Positions 39,499 through 48,070 of a stretch of DNA of 64,000 nucleotides are shown in pieces (positions within the stretch are counted from its first letter, which is position 1; each line of letters begins with the position of its first letter). The translations under genes and the position numbers were made by a program. Source of the stretch: CAWDZK01 sp963807005 (lineage in GTDB: Bacteria > Actinomycetota > Actinomycetes > JACCUZ01); contig CAWDZK010000004.1 of assembly GCA_963807005.1 (NCBI GenBank), positions 186,001 through 250,000 on the forward strand, written 5' to 3'. Under the pieces are notes generated by a model. That model worked only from the letters and a program-made list of their open reading frames with translations, made no database searches and was not told the origin of the DNA.

Positions 39499-40585
39499 CG
39501 TCGTGGACGAGGTGGCCCGGCTGCACGAGGCGGGCGGCCGCTTCGCCCTGGCCACGGTCGTGGGCACCTGGCGCAGCGCACCTCGCCAGCCGGGAGCGGC
39601 GATGGTGGTCTCGCCCGGCGGGGAGCCGGTCGGCAGCGTCAGCGGCGGCTGCGTCGAGGGGGCCGTCTACGAGCTGGCGCAAGAAGTGATCGCCGGCGGC
39701 GAGGCCGTGCTGCAGCGGTACGGCGTCACCGACGACGACGCCTTTGCGGTCGGGCTCACGTGCGGCGGCATCATCGACGTGTTCGTCGAGCCGGTGGACG
39801 CGGCCACCTTCCCCGAGCTGCCCGAGGTGGTCGCCTCGGTCCGGGCGCACCAGCCGGTCGCCGTCGCGACGGTCGTCGGCGGTCCCGGCGAGGTCGGTGC
39901 GCACCTGGTGGTGTGGCCGGACCGGATGGCCGGCGGACTGGGAACCGAACGGCTGGACGCGGCGGTCGCCGACGACGTGCGCGGCATGCTGGACCACGGC
40001 GCGACGGGGCCGATGCACATCGGCCCCGACGGAGAACGCCGCCAGGACGAGCTCAGCGTGTTCGTCCAGTCGTTCGCCCCGCCGCCACGGATGCTGGTGT
40101 TCGGCGCCATCGACTTCGCCGCCGCTGTCGCGCGGGTGGGGAAGTTCCTCGGCTACCGGGTCACGGTCTGCGACGCCCGTGGCACGTTCGCCACCCGCAA
40201 GCGGTTCCCGGACGCCGACGAGGTGGTGGTCGAGTGGCCGCACCGCTACCTGGCCGCGCAGCCGGTGGACTCCCGCACGGTGATCTGCGTGCTCACCCAC
40301 GACCCCAAGTTCGACGTCCCCCTGCTCGAGGTCGCGCTCGGCACCGACGCCGCGTACATCGGTGCGATGGGCAGCCGCCGGACCCACGAGGACCGGCTGG
40401 CCCGGCTGCGCGACGAGGGGGTCCCTGAGGAGGCCCTGGCCCGGCTCTCGTCCCCGATCGGCCTGGACATCGGCGCCCGCACCCCGGAGGAGACCGCGGT
40501 GTCGATCGCCGCCGAGATCGTGGCCCACCGGTGGGGCGGCAGCGGCCGGCGGCTCGGCGTCACCGAGGGCCCGATCCACCGGTGA
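39491..40585 (+). CDS. XdhC/CoxF-family molybdenum hydroxylase maturation factor
   Basis: A 364-residue protein. The N-terminal XdhC/CoxI domain has FALATVVGTWRSAPRQPGAAM, GSVSGGCVEGAVYEL and FAVGLTCGGIIDVFVEP. The C-terminal Rossmann domain has MLVFGAIDFAAAVARVGKFLG and DAAYIGAMGSRRTHEDRL. XdhC proteins bind the Mo cofactor and help sulfurate and insert it. The GTG at 39491 overlaps the VWA gene. The GTGA junction with the next gene couples it to the MobA-like enzyme, which commonly accompanies XdhC to make the cytosine dinucleotide cofactor. Confidence 0.9.
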   Translation: MHDVVDEVARLHEAGGRFALATVVGTWRSAPRQPGAAMVVSPGGEPVGSVSGGCVEGAVYELAQEVIAGGEAVLQRYGVTDDDAFAVGLTCGGIIDVFVEPVDAATFPELPEVVASVRAHQPVAVATVVGGPGEVGAHLVVWPDRMAGGLGTERLDAAVADDVRGMLDHGATGPMHIGPDGERRQDELSVFVQSFAPPPRMLVFGAIDFAAAVARVGKFLGYRVTVCDARGTFATRKRFPDADEVVVEWPHRYLAAQPVDSRTVICVLTHDPKFDVPLLEVALGTDAAYIGAMGSRRTHEDRLARLRDEGVPEEALARLSSPIGLDIGARTPEETAVSIAAEIVAHRWGGSGRRLGVTEGPIHR

Positions 40586-41175
40586 GCGGTGTCGTCGGCC
40601 TCGTTCTGGCGGCGGGCGAGGGCCGGCGGCTCGGGGGTCCCAAGGCGCTGCTCGAGGTGGGCGGGGCGACCCTGCTCGATCGCGCCGTCGGCGCCCTGCA
40701 CGACGGGGGTGTGGGCGAGGTGCTGGTGGTCGCGGGGGCTGCGCCGATCCGGCCGCCGGACGTCGAGGTCGTCGAGAACCCGGACTGGCCCACCGGAATG
40801 GGCTCGTCGCTGCGGGCCGGCCTGACCGCGCTGGCCGGCCGGCCGGCCGCCGCGGCGGTGCTCATGGTCGTCGACACCCCCGGCATCGGCGCCGAGGTGG
40901 TGCGGAGGTTGGTCGTCGCGTTCCACGACGGCGCGGAGGTGGCCGTGGCCACGTACGGCGGGGAGCGGCGCAACCCCGTGCTGCTGGCCCGGCCGCACTG
41001 GGCCGAGGCCGCCCGGCTCGCGGTCGGCGACGTCGGCGCGCGGGCGTTCCTCGCTGCCAGGCCGGAGCTGGTGACCACGGTGGAGTGCGGCGACGTCGCC
41101 GACCCGGCCGACATCGACACCCCCGAGGACCTGGCGCGGCTGCGGCGCCGGAGCGACGAGGGGCGCGCCCGGTAG
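40582..41175 (+). CDS. MobA-like nucleotidyltransferase (probable molybdenum cofactor cytidylyltransferase, MocA type)
   Basis: A 197-residue nucleotidyltransferase. GLVLAAGEGRRLGGPKALLEV is the NTP-binding loop, VVENPDWPTGMGSSLRAGL the family core, VLMVVDTPGIGAEVV the metal aspartate region, and DIDTPEDLARL the end. MocA-type enzymes attach CMP to molybdopterin for xanthine-oxidase-family enzymes. The coupling to xdhC supports this over the GMP-adding MobA. It closes the maturation operon and faces a terminator hairpin at 41214. Confidence 0.85.
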   Translation: MSGVVGLVLAAGEGRRLGGPKALLEVGGATLLDRAVGALHDGGVGEVLVVAGAAPIRPPDVEVVENPDWPTGMGSSLRAGLTALAGRPAAAAVLMVVDTPGIGAEVVRRLVVAFHDGAEVAVATYGGERRNPVLLARPHWAEAARLAVGDVGARAFLAARPELVTTVECGDVADPADIDTPEDLARLRRRSDEGRAR

Positions 41176-41213
41176 GGCTGGCCACTCGTCGTCCGGGTCG
41201 GCGATCAGTGGCG

Positions 41214-41235
41214 GAGGTCCCGGTGCCCGGACCTC
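41214..41235. terminator. hairpin between convergent genes
   Basis: GAGGTCC and GGACCTC form a 7-bp stem with an 8-base loop 38 bases after the MobA-like gene, touching the stop codon of the minus-strand VOC gene. It may terminate from both sides. Confidence 0.5.
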
Positions 41236-41683
41236 ACTGCACGCAGAACTCGTTGCCCTCGGGGTCGGCCATCGTGGTGTGGAACGCCCCCGGCTCGGCG
41301 ACCTTGTACAGCTCCCGCGCACCGAGAGCGGTGAGCTCGGCGACCTTCTCGTCGATGTGGTCCTTGCCGACGTTGATGTCGGGGTGCACCCGGTTCTTGA
41401 CCGTCTTGCTCTCCGGCACCGCCATGAACAGCATCCGCGCAGCCCCGCCCAGCTCACGGATCGCGTCGTGCTCCGGGTGCCGGATCGCCTCGACCGTGCG
41501 CCAGGTGAGCTGGCCGTCGACCTCGACCACGTCCTCCTCGGTGGCGAGCCCCTGGTCCAGGATGCTGCGGACGAACGGCTCGTTGCGCTCGACCACCCAC
41601 CCGAGTGCCGTGGCCCAGAACTTGCCCTGGGCGTGCGGGTCGGAGCAGTCGAACGTGAGCTGGATGTTGATGACGTGGGTCAT
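41234..41683 (-). CDS. VOC-superfamily (glyoxalase-like) protein
   Basis: A 149-residue protein with two beta-alpha-beta-beta-beta halves: INIQLTFDCSDPHAQGKFWATALGW and HIDEKVAELTALGARELYKVAE, ending FHTTMADPEGNEFCVQ. This is the pattern of actinobacterial glyoxalase-like domain proteins of unassigned substrate. ATG at 41683. It is 31 bases from the MFS transporter upstream on the same strand, so co-transcription is possible. Confidence 0.8.
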   Translation of the reverse strand: MTHVINIQLTFDCSDPHAQGKFWATALGWVVERNEPFVRSILDQGLATEEDVVEVDGQLTWRTVEAIRHPEHDAIRELGGAARMLFMAVPESKTVKNRVHPDINVGKDHIDEKVAELTALGARELYKVAEPGAFHTTMADPEGNEFCVQ

Positions 41684-41714
41684 GCCGCGATCCTGCCCGC
41701 TGGGGCCGACGGAT

Positions 41715-42935
41715 TCACCCCGGGTGTGCCACCAGCTCCGGCTCGGTCAGCCGGCCGGGGCGCAGCCGGGGCACCAGCGTGAGCTGGACGGCGGCGACCA
41801 CGAACAGCCCGAGGAAGGGGAGCGTGAAGCTTCCGGTGGCGTCGTGCACCGCCCCGAACAGGAACGGTCCCAGCGACGCCGCGGAGTACGCCACCAGGAA
41901 CACCATTGCCGACAGGCGGGCCGACGCTGCGGGGGTGGGGGCGTAGTCGACCAGCTTGACCAGGCCGAGCGCGAACCCGCCGCCCTGGCCGAAGGCCAGC
42001 AGCAGGATCCACCCGACCGGTGCTGCCTCGGGCGCGAGGGCGACGCCGGCCAGCCCGGCCAGGTTGCAGCCGACGGCGACGACGATCAGCGGCCGCCGGT
42101 CCCGCACCCGGTCGGCGAGCGCCGGCCCGGCGACGCCGGTGACGAGCTGGGCGATGCTCCAGAGCGAGAGGAGCAGGCCGGCGTCGCGCGCCGTCCAGCC
42201 GTGCGACAGGTAGGCCGGCGGGATCCACGCGATCTGGGAGTAGAAGCTGACCGACTGCAGCGCGAGGTAGCCGGCCAGCAGCCAGGCGGTGCGGCTGCGG
42301 TAGGGGAGCGGCGGGCGCACCCCGACGGGATCGGTGTCGCCTCGGTCGTTCGCCCGACGAACGACGGGCAGCCAGACGGCGAGACCGACCAGGGCGAGCA
42401 ACGCCCACACCGCGAGGGACTCCTGCCACGAGCCGAGCGCGTCGGCGACGGGGACCGACAGGGCCGAGGCCGTCGCGGCACCGACCATCATCGCGAGCAG
42501 GTAGACGCCGGTCATGGTGCCGGACCGGGTGCCGAAGAACTGCTTGACGATGCCGGGCAGCACGGTTCCGGCCAGCGCGATGGCGATCCCCACTGCGACG
42601 GTGCTCAGCAGGAGCACCGGCAGCGAGGCGCCGGCCAGCCGGGCGGCCTGACCGGCGAGCAGCAACGCGAGGGCCCACCCGATGGTCGCCTCGCGTCCGA
42701 CCCGGCGGGCCAGCACCTGCGAGACCGGCGCGAACAACCCCATGCAGAGAACCGGCAAGGTGGTGAGCAGTCCAGCGGCGGCGCTGGACAGCCCGAGATC
42801 GGCCTGGATGGTGCGGACGAGCGGGGGCAGGGCGGCCAGGGCGGCCCGCAGGTTGAGCGCGACCAGGAAGATGGTCAGCGCCAACCGCACGGGCGGCAGC
42901 AGCGGTTGCCCGCCGGCGGTGTCATCGGACGCCAT
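41715..42935 (-). CDS. MFS transporter, CynX/NimT-like
   Basis: A 406-residue, twelve-helix major facilitator protein. FLVALNLRAALAALPPLVRTI in helix 1 and GLLTTLPVLCMGLFAPVSQ in helix 2 are marks of the cyanate/nitroimidazole (CynX, NimT) group. GTVLPGIVKQFFGTRSGTMTG follows in helix 4. The second half has SFYSQIAWIPPAYLSHGWT and LLLAFGQGGGFALGLVKLVDY. The substrate is unknown; uptake or export of small organic anions is typical. ATG is at 42935, divergent from the phosphatase gene 71 bases away. Confidence 0.85.
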   Translation of the reverse strand: MASDDTAGGQPLLPPVRLALTIFLVALNLRAALAALPPLVRTIQADLGLSSAAAGLLTTLPVLCMGLFAPVSQVLARRVGREATIGWALALLLAGQAARLAGASLPVLLLSTVAVGIAIALAGTVLPGIVKQFFGTRSGTMTGVYLLAMMVGAATASALSVPVADALGSWQESLAVWALLALVGLAVWLPVVRRANDRGDTDPVGVRPPLPYRSRTAWLLAGYLALQSVSFYSQIAWIPPAYLSHGWTARDAGLLLSLWSIAQLVTGVAGPALADRVRDRRPLIVVAVGCNLAGLAGVALAPEAAPVGWILLLAFGQGGGFALGLVKLVDYAPTPAASARLSAMVFLVAYSAASLGPFLFGAVHDATGSFTLPFLGLFVVAAVQLTLVPRLRPGRLTEPELVAHPG

Positions 42936-42994
42936 GGTGGCGCAAGTCTCGCAGCCGCCCGGCGCGTGCTCGCGGCGCCGCCGCGTGCCCCGTC

Positions 42995-43000
42995 TACGGT
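42995..43000 (+). promoter_or_regulatory. -10 element for leaderless PP2C gene
   Basis: TACGGT ends six bases before the ATG at 43007 and no ribosome site is present between them. Confidence 0.45.
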
Positions 43001-43006
43001 GGGCGC

Positions 43007-43648
43007 ATGCAGGTCGCAGCGCGCAGCGAGGTCGGGCACGTCCGGTCCCGGAACGAGGACGCTCTGCTGGTGGCCGGGGACCAGGGCCTGCTCGTCGTGT
43101 GCGACGGGCTCGGCGGCCACCCGGCCGGCGACCTGGCCAGCGCCACCGCGGTCGACACCCTGCGGGAGCGCGCCGCCGAGGCGGCCTCTTCGGCGGATGC
43201 CCTGGTCGCATCGCTGCACGCGGCGCACGACGCCGTCGTTGCGGTCGCCCACGAGGACCCGTCGCGCGAGGGCATGGCCACGACGGTGGTGGCCGCGGCC
43301 CTGCTCGACTCCCACGTGCTGGTCGCGCACGTCGGCGACAGCCGTGCCTACCTGCTCGACCCCGATGGCCGGCTCACCCAGGTGACCGAGGACCACGGCA
43401 TGGGCGGGTACATCACCCAGGCGCTCGGGCTGGACCGCGGCGTCGAACCGTCGCTGGTCGAGCTCGCCCCGCCGCCCGGCAGTCGGCTGCTGCTCTGCTC
43501 GGACGGGCTGTCCAACATGGTCGACCCCGACGCGATCGCCGCCCTGCTCGGCAGCGGCGACGCAGAGCAGGCCTGCGACGCGCTCGTGGCCGAGGCGCTC
43601 GACCGCGGCGGCGTCGACAACGTCACGGTCGTCGTCGCGGCGCTCTAG
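43007..43648 (+). CDS. PP2C-family serine/threonine phosphatase
   Basis: A 213-residue soluble metal-dependent protein phosphatase. RSEVGHVRSRNEDALLV and LLVVCDGLGGHPAGDLAS carry the first metal-binding aspartates, MATTVVAAALL and VAHVGDSRAYLLD the core, LLLCSDGLSNMV the third, and RGGVDNVTVVVAAL the closing DN motif. There is no membrane helix, and no kinase gene is nearby, so the partner is unknown. Length is slightly short but all motifs are present. Confidence 0.9.
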   Translation: MQVAARSEVGHVRSRNEDALLVAGDQGLLVVCDGLGGHPAGDLASATAVDTLRERAAEAASSADALVASLHAAHDAVVAVAHEDPSREGMATTVVAAALLDSHVLVAHVGDSRAYLLDPDGRLTQVTEDHGMGGYITQALGLDRGVEPSLVELAPPPGSRLLLCSDGLSNMVDPDAIAALLGSGDAEQACDALVAEALDRGGVDNVTVVVAAL

Positions 43649-43761
43649 GGCACCGGACGAGGGACCTGCACCTGTCCGGTTTGCGGGCTGCCGCGACGAT
43701 CATGGACCGGCTAGGTTGTGCCGACGGCGTCCCCGGGATGCCCTGCGCGAAAGGGCAACCG

Positions 43762-44187
43762 ATGAGGCGTCTCGCCGCCTGTGCTGCTGTGCTGGTCCTC
43801 ACTGCCTGCGGCGGCGCGAGCTCCGGCGGCTCGCCGGCAGGGTCCTCGACGCCGAAGACGGCTGTGTCGTCGTCGGCAACCTCGGCAACCTCGGCAACCT
43901 CGGAAACCTCGGCAACTCCGGCTCCGGCGGCTGCCGAGGCCAACCCGGTCGACGCCAAGGACCTGTGCGCCTTCCTCGCGAAGGAAGGTCCGGAGCTGGA
44001 GTCGGTGGGGTCCCCGGTGGGGGCGCTCGCGCGCTTTGCCGGTGACTTCGCCTCGTGGGTCGAGAAGCACCCCGACCAGAAGCCCCGGACCTCGGCGGAC
44101 CTCGACGACGCGGCGTCCTCCTGCGCGGATGCCCGGGACCGGGTGACCGCAGCGCTCGGATCGAGCACCTTCGCTGCCGTCCTCTAG
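43762..44187 (+). CDS. small secreted lipoprotein of unknown function
   Basis: A 141-residue protein. RRLAACAAVLVLTACGG is a lipoprotein signal with the lipobox LTAC, so the mature protein starts at Cys16. Residues about 20-55 are Ser/Ala/Thr-rich. A five-fold 9-base tandem repeat (43873-43917) encodes the SAT units there. The folded part, DAKDLCAFLAKEGPELESVG to AALGSSTFAAV, contains two cysteines likely to pair. Upstream TAGGTT (43712-43717) may be its -10. No family name can be given. Confidence 0.75.
   Translation: MRRLAACAAVLVLTACGGASSGGSPAGSSTPKTAVSSSATSATSATSETSATPAPAAAEANPVDAKDLCAFLAKEGPELESVGSPVGALARFAGDFASWVEKHPDQKPRTSADLDDAASSCADARDRVTAALGSSTFAAVL
43873..43917 (+). repeat. 9-base tandem repeat in lipoprotein gene
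   Basis: Five consecutive TCGGCAACC-type units, the fourth and fifth with one base change. The unit length keeps the frame, so copy-number change would only vary linker length. Confidence 0.8.
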
Positions 44188-44300
44188 GGCTGCTCGAGCA
44201 GCGCCTCGACGACCGGCCAGATCAGCTCGGCCTCAGCGGCCTGCCCCCTGGTGTTGAGGTGGGGACCACGGCACAGACCTTCGGCGTCTCGCCGCTCATG
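44184..44300 (-). pseudogene. C-terminal remnant of an SGNH/GDSL-type hydrolase gene
   Basis: An open stretch of about 38 codons reads GLCRGPHLNTRGQAAEAEL and IWPVVEALLEQP before TAG. The HLNxRGxA pattern resembles the last catalytic block of SGNH hydrolases. No front part of such a gene exists upstream, where the DUF1116 gene ends. It is either a leftover of a deleted gene or a chance match. Confidence 0.25.
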
Positions 44301-44310
44301 TGGGGGAGTC

Positions 44311-45738
44311 CTAGGCCTCGCGGCCGAGCGGCGGGGCGAGCTCGGCGAGCGCGGCGACGGCCTCGGGGAAGATCGACGCCGGCGGGTTGACCAGGCCGGC
44401 GCCGACCTGCCCGGTGCCGGCGACCTTGCCGGCCATGCCGGTGTTGATGTGCGGCAGGATCCCGGTGCGCGTCACCAACGTCGCGTCGATGCCGGTCGGC
44501 GTGCCGCGGAAGCCGAGCACCGGCACCTGGTAGGTGGGGCTCTCGGCCAGCGTGATCTCGTACATCAGCCGGGTGGCCTCGATCGCATCGGCGACCTCGC
44601 CGCCGACGAACCGCACGATCGCCGGCGCGGCGGCCATCGCGAACCCCCCGATGCCCGCGGTCTCGGTGATCGCCGAGTCGCCGATGTCGGGGTTGGCGTC
44701 CTCGGGCCCGAACGCGCCGAGGAACAACCCCTCCGGGGTGTCGGCCGGCCCGGTGAACCAGCGGTCCCCGGTGCCGGAGACCTGGATGCCGAAGTCGGTG
44801 CCGTTGCGCGCCATCGCCACCACCAGCGACGAGCCGGGCACGTCACGGGCGGCGTCGGTGGCCAGCTTGCACGCGGGCATCCCGAGGTTGAGGAAGAAGT
44901 GGTCGTTCGCGCCCATGAACCGCACCGCCTCGGCGACGTCGGAGCTGGGTGCGCCGGAGCCGATCAGCTCCGGCAACAGGTCGCGCAGGAACATCAGCGT
45001 GCCGGCCCGGTTGCGGTTGTGGCCCTCGTCGCCCATCTGCAGCATCTGGGTCGCGATCGCCTTGACGTCGACGGGTCCGCTCCCGTCAGCCCGGGAGCGC
45101 ACCGCGGTCTGCAGCAGCGGGCCGAGCACCGCGGACATCCACCGCAGCCGATCGATCACCTCGGGGCCGTAGGCGCCGTACCGCAGCACCTTGCCCAGGC
45201 CCTCGTTGAGGGAGCACCACGCCGTGCCCCCGTGCACCGGGTCGCGCAGCTCGAACATCCACATCGACGGGGAGACCACCCCGGCCATCGGACCGACGGT
45301 GCGGTGGTGGTGGCACGGGTCCAGGGACACCCCGTCACCCTTCTCGAGCGCTGCCTCGGCCTCCTCGGCCGTGGCGGCCATCCCCTCGAGCAGCATCGCC
45401 CCGACCAGCGCCCCGCGGAGCGGGCCGGAGGCGCGGTCCCAGCCGATCGGCGGCCCCGCGTGCAGGAACTCACCGGCGGCCAGACCGAGCGCCTCCGAGG
45501 CCGGCCGGACGTCGACCAGCTCGGCCCCGGCGGTGAGCAGCCGGTCGACGGCGCGGGCGTTGCCCGGCGCGTGCCGGGGATCGGCGACCACCCGGGCGAG
45601 GTGCGCCTCCGTGCCCGGCTGGCCCAGCGGCGGCCGCCAGTCGACCTGGGTGACCGGCACCGCCTGCGCGGCCAGCGCGTCGGAGAACATCTGCGCACCG
45701 ACCGCCACCACGCGGGGTGCGCCGTCGAGCAGCGTCAT
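44311..45738 (-). CDS. DUF1116 protein, AllG-like subunit of a carbamoyltransferase
   Basis: A 475-residue DUF1116 (YlbE-type) protein. Recognisable blocks are VTQVDWRPPLGQPGTEAHL, GPPIGWDRASGPLRGALVGA, DPCHHHRTVGPMAGVVSPSM, MGDEGHNRNRAGTLMF, the FMGANDHFFLNLGMPACK block and GIDATLVTRTGILPHINTG. In E. coli the FdrA, YlbE and YlbF proteins are linked to the oxamate carbamoyltransferase of allantoin breakdown. All three families are encoded consecutively here. The start overlaps the fdrA stop (ATGA). No carbamate kinase gene is visible in the window. Confidence 0.85.
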   Translation of the reverse strand: MTLLDGAPRVVAVGAQMFSDALAAQAVPVTQVDWRPPLGQPGTEAHLARVVADPRHAPGNARAVDRLLTAGAELVDVRPASEALGLAAGEFLHAGPPIGWDRASGPLRGALVGAMLLEGMAATAEEAEAALEKGDGVSLDPCHHHRTVGPMAGVVSPSMWMFELRDPVHGGTAWCSLNEGLGKVLRYGAYGPEVIDRLRWMSAVLGPLLQTAVRSRADGSGPVDVKAIATQMLQMGDEGHNRNRAGTLMFLRDLLPELIGSGAPSSDVAEAVRFMGANDHFFLNLGMPACKLATDAARDVPGSSLVVAMARNGTDFGIQVSGTGDRWFTGPADTPEGLFLGAFGPEDANPDIGDSAITETAGIGGFAMAAAPAIVRFVGGEVADAIEATRLMYEITLAESPTYQVPVLGFRGTPTGIDATLVTRTGILPHINTGMAGKVAGTGQVGAGLVNPPASIFPEAVAALAELAPPLGREA

Positions 45739-47246
45739 CGGTCGGCTCCTTGCAGCAGGGCGACGGCATGCCGGGCGGCAGCCGCGTTGGACAGGTAGAC
45801 GGCCGCGCCCGCCTCGTGCAGCGCCTCGGCCTGGCGGCGCGGGTCCTGAGGCTCGTCCTCGGCCGCGCACAGCGAGACGACGACGGCGAGCTCGCGGCCG
45901 TCGTCGGCCGCCGCCCTGCGGGCCGCGGCGAGCGCGGGCGCCAGCTCCGCCGCCGGGTCGGGGTGGGCGGCGTGCCCGAGCACCACGTCGAGCAGCAGCA
46001 CCGAGCAGGTCGGGTCGGCGGCCTCGACCGCGATCCGGTCGATCCGGCTGCGCTGGTCGATCATCGGGTGCGCGCGGCCCTGGGTCAGCGCGTCGTCACC
46101 GAGGTCGACCATCGTGTGGCCGGACGAGCGCAGGTCCGGGCCGAGCGCCCACTCCGGTCGAAGCGGGATGTTGGACCGCACCTCCCCGAGCGCGGCCGAC
46201 GCGATGACCATGGCCTCGTCGCACAGGGTGCCGCCCGCGAAGAGCCCGCGCAGCGTCCCGCCCGGCGCCGGCGCCGTCTGCTCGTCCCAGGACCACGGCT
46301 CCTGCCACTCGACACCGACGGCCTCGACCGCCCGGCGGGCCACCGTCGTGAGGTCGTCCTGGCCCTCGCCGAGCAGAGCCAGCAGCACCGGGGTGTCCAG
46401 CGCGTCGGCGTACGCCGTGATCTCGGCCGCGACAGCAGGGTCCGGCGGCTTCGAGACCAGCACGACCAGCTCGGTGGCGGGGTCGTCGTCCAGGAGGGCG
46501 AGCGCGGCGCGGGTGGATCGCCCGGCGACGGCGGCGGACAGGTCGCGGCCACCGACGCCGAGGCAGTGGCTGATGCCCACGCCACGGGTGTCGAGCATGC
46601 ACATGAGCTGCTGGGCACCGGTGCCGCTTGCCGCGACGACCCCCACCGGGCCGGGCTTGACCGCGTTCGCGAAGCCGAGACCGACGCCCCCGACCACGGC
46701 GGTCCCGCAGTCCGGCCCCATGACGAGCAGGCCGCGCGACGCCGCCTCGTCCTTGAGCCGGACCTCGGCCTCGACCGGGACGTTGTCGCTGAACACGAGG
46801 ACCGAGAGGCCGGACGACAGCGCCTCCATCGCCTCGGTGAAGGCATGTGGCCCGGGGACAGACACCAGCGCGAGGTCGGCCCCGCCGGCCCGGTGGGCCG
46901 CGGAGCCGAGGGTCCTCGGTGCGGGCTCGTCGCCGAAGGATCCCCCGCCGCCGGCCGAGGAGGCGGCCAGCGCCTGCTCCAGCGCGGCGGTGGCCCGCTC
47001 GAGGGCGCCCTCATCAGCCGCCCGCACCGCCACCACCAGGTCGTTGGGGCCGGCGTCGGCCGGGATGGTGAAGCCCATCCCGCGCATCAGGTCGAGGTTG
47101 AGCTCGGTGGCCATCGCGACCTGGGCCGCCGCCACGCCGTCCACGGCGGCGACGTCCCGGCTGACCTGCATCAGGCTGACGGAGTCGTAGTAGGCGCCGC
47201 GGCGCACCTCGACCTGAGTCCTGGTGGTCTGGGTGGTCTGGGTCAT
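45735..47246 (-). CDS. fdrA: FdrA-like protein (acyl-CoA synthetase fold), AllF-like
   Basis: A 503-residue protein with succinyl-CoA-synthetase-like folds. GAYYDSVSLMQVSRDVAAVDG is the FdrA N-terminus. GLLVMGPDCGTAVVGGVGLGF and VVAASGTGAQQLMCMLD form the ligand-binding core, followed by ISHCLGVGGRDLSAAVAGRST. The second domain has LRGLFAGGTLCDEAM. It sits between the DUF2877 and DUF1116 genes, the same trio as E. coli allFGH. A Gly/Ser-rich insert at residues ~85-100 is a linker. ATG at 47246 is ten bases after the DUF2877 stop. The substrate (oxalurate or another ureido compound) is inferred only. Confidence 0.87.
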   Translation of the reverse strand: MTQTTQTTRTQVEVRRGAYYDSVSLMQVSRDVAAVDGVAAAQVAMATELNLDLMRGMGFTIPADAGPNDLVVAVRAADEGALERATAALEQALAASSAGGGGSFGDEPAPRTLGSAAHRAGGADLALVSVPGPHAFTEAMEALSSGLSVLVFSDNVPVEAEVRLKDEAASRGLLVMGPDCGTAVVGGVGLGFANAVKPGPVGVVAASGTGAQQLMCMLDTRGVGISHCLGVGGRDLSAAVAGRSTRAALALLDDDPATELVVLVSKPPDPAVAAEITAYADALDTPVLLALLGEGQDDLTTVARRAVEAVGVEWQEPWSWDEQTAPAPGGTLRGLFAGGTLCDEAMVIASAALGEVRSNIPLRPEWALGPDLRSSGHTMVDLGDDALTQGRAHPMIDQRSRIDRIAVEAADPTCSVLLLDVVLGHAAHPDPAAELAPALAAARRAAADDGRELAVVVSLCAAEDEPQDPRRQAEALHEAGAAVYLSNAAAARHAVALLQGADR

Positions 47247-47256
47247 GAGCGGTTCC

Positions 47257-48012
47257 TCACGCTGTCGCCTCCTGCCTCTGCGCTGTGACCGTACGCGCCG
47301 CCCGCAGCAGCCCGTGCGCCAGGGCGACGCCCGACGAGTGCCCCACCGCGACCAGCCGCGCCAGGTCGCCGGCCAGGTCGGGGCGGTGCCCGGCCACGGC
47401 GTCGGCCACGTCGAGGGCGGCGGGGAACGACTGCCCAGCAGCCGCATGCCGCAGCAGGGCGCCGCTCAGGGCCGTGGTCCGGGTCGGTGCGAGGGAGGCG
47501 ACCTGGGTGGCAATCGGGTCGCGCAGGCGGGGGTGGTGATGCAGGCCCAGCAGCAGCCCGGCCAGCACGTCGTCCCCGGCGGGGGTGAGTCCGGGGCCGC
47601 GCCCGACCAGGTCCTCGGGAGGGGCGCCGACCGGCACCGGCGCAGGGTGCCCGGCCAGCAGGCCGGTCATCGCGGCGATCCGGCCCCCCGGGTCGCCCGT
47701 GCGGGGCAGCCGGGGCGCCCACCACCGGGTGACGCGCACGCCGACCGGCCCGACCGCCAGCGAACCGGGTCCGACAGCTACCTCGTCGCCCCGGCGCACC
47801 CGCGCGAGCGGCGCGGCGGACCGGTCCAGGCCGAGGCGCACCGCGCAGGGCAGCCCGAGCCCGTCGGCGGTCTCCAGGGCGAGCAGGTCGGCTCCGAACA
47901 GGACGTACGCGCAGGTGGGGTGCACGCCCACCACCTGGCCCCGCCGGCCGCCCTGGCCCAGCAGCCCGTGCAGAGGCAGGGCAGCCGCGGCGACGAGGAG
48001 GGTCACAGCCAC
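47257..48012 (-). CDS. DUF2877 protein, AllH-like
   Basis: A 251-residue DUF2877 (YlbF-type) protein and first gene of the operon. The diagnostic block GRGPGLTPAGDDVLAGLLLGLH lies in the second half. It is followed by TRTTALSGALLRHAAAGQSF and the C-terminal VGHSSGVALAHGLL. The N-terminal part has a beta-rich pattern (VVGVHPTCAYVLFGADLLALE). GTG at 48012 or 48006 may be the start. The divergent permease gene lies 172 bases away, with an operator-like palindrome between. Confidence 0.85.
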   Translation of the reverse strand: MAVTLLVAAAALPLHGLLGQGGRRGQVVGVHPTCAYVLFGADLLALETADGLGLPCAVRLGLDRSAAPLARVRRGDEVAVGPGSLAVGPVGVRVTRWWAPRLPRTGDPGGRIAAMTGLLAGHPAPVPVGAPPEDLVGRGPGLTPAGDDVLAGLLLGLHHHPRLRDPIATQVASLAPTRTTALSGALLRHAAAGQSFPAALDVADAVAGHRPDLAGDLARLVAVGHSSGVALAHGLLRAARTVTAQRQEATA

Positions 48013-48053
48013 GAACGTAACGCGTCGCCCGCGCGGGGTGGTCTGGTCACGAT

Positions 48054-48070
48054 TTGTGGGGTTGCCACAA
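48054..48070. promoter_or_regulatory. operator-like palindrome between AllHFG operon and permease
   Basis: TTGTGG and CCACAA are perfect 6-bp arms with a 5-base spacer, the size of GntR- or TetR-class operators. The right arm overlaps a -35 candidate TTGCCA (48062-48067) that lies 17 bases before TTATGT (48085-48090). A second wider dyad, GGTCACG (48045-48051) and CGTGACC (48104-48110), encloses it. Its position fits joint repression of both divergent units. No regulator gene is seen nearby. Confidence 0.5.

Noticed and set aside
40362..43385. 1007-codon open frame on the plus strand
   Set aside because: It overlaps XdhC, MobA-like, VOC, MFS and PP2C genes in other frames, all with clear family motifs; the long frame has none.
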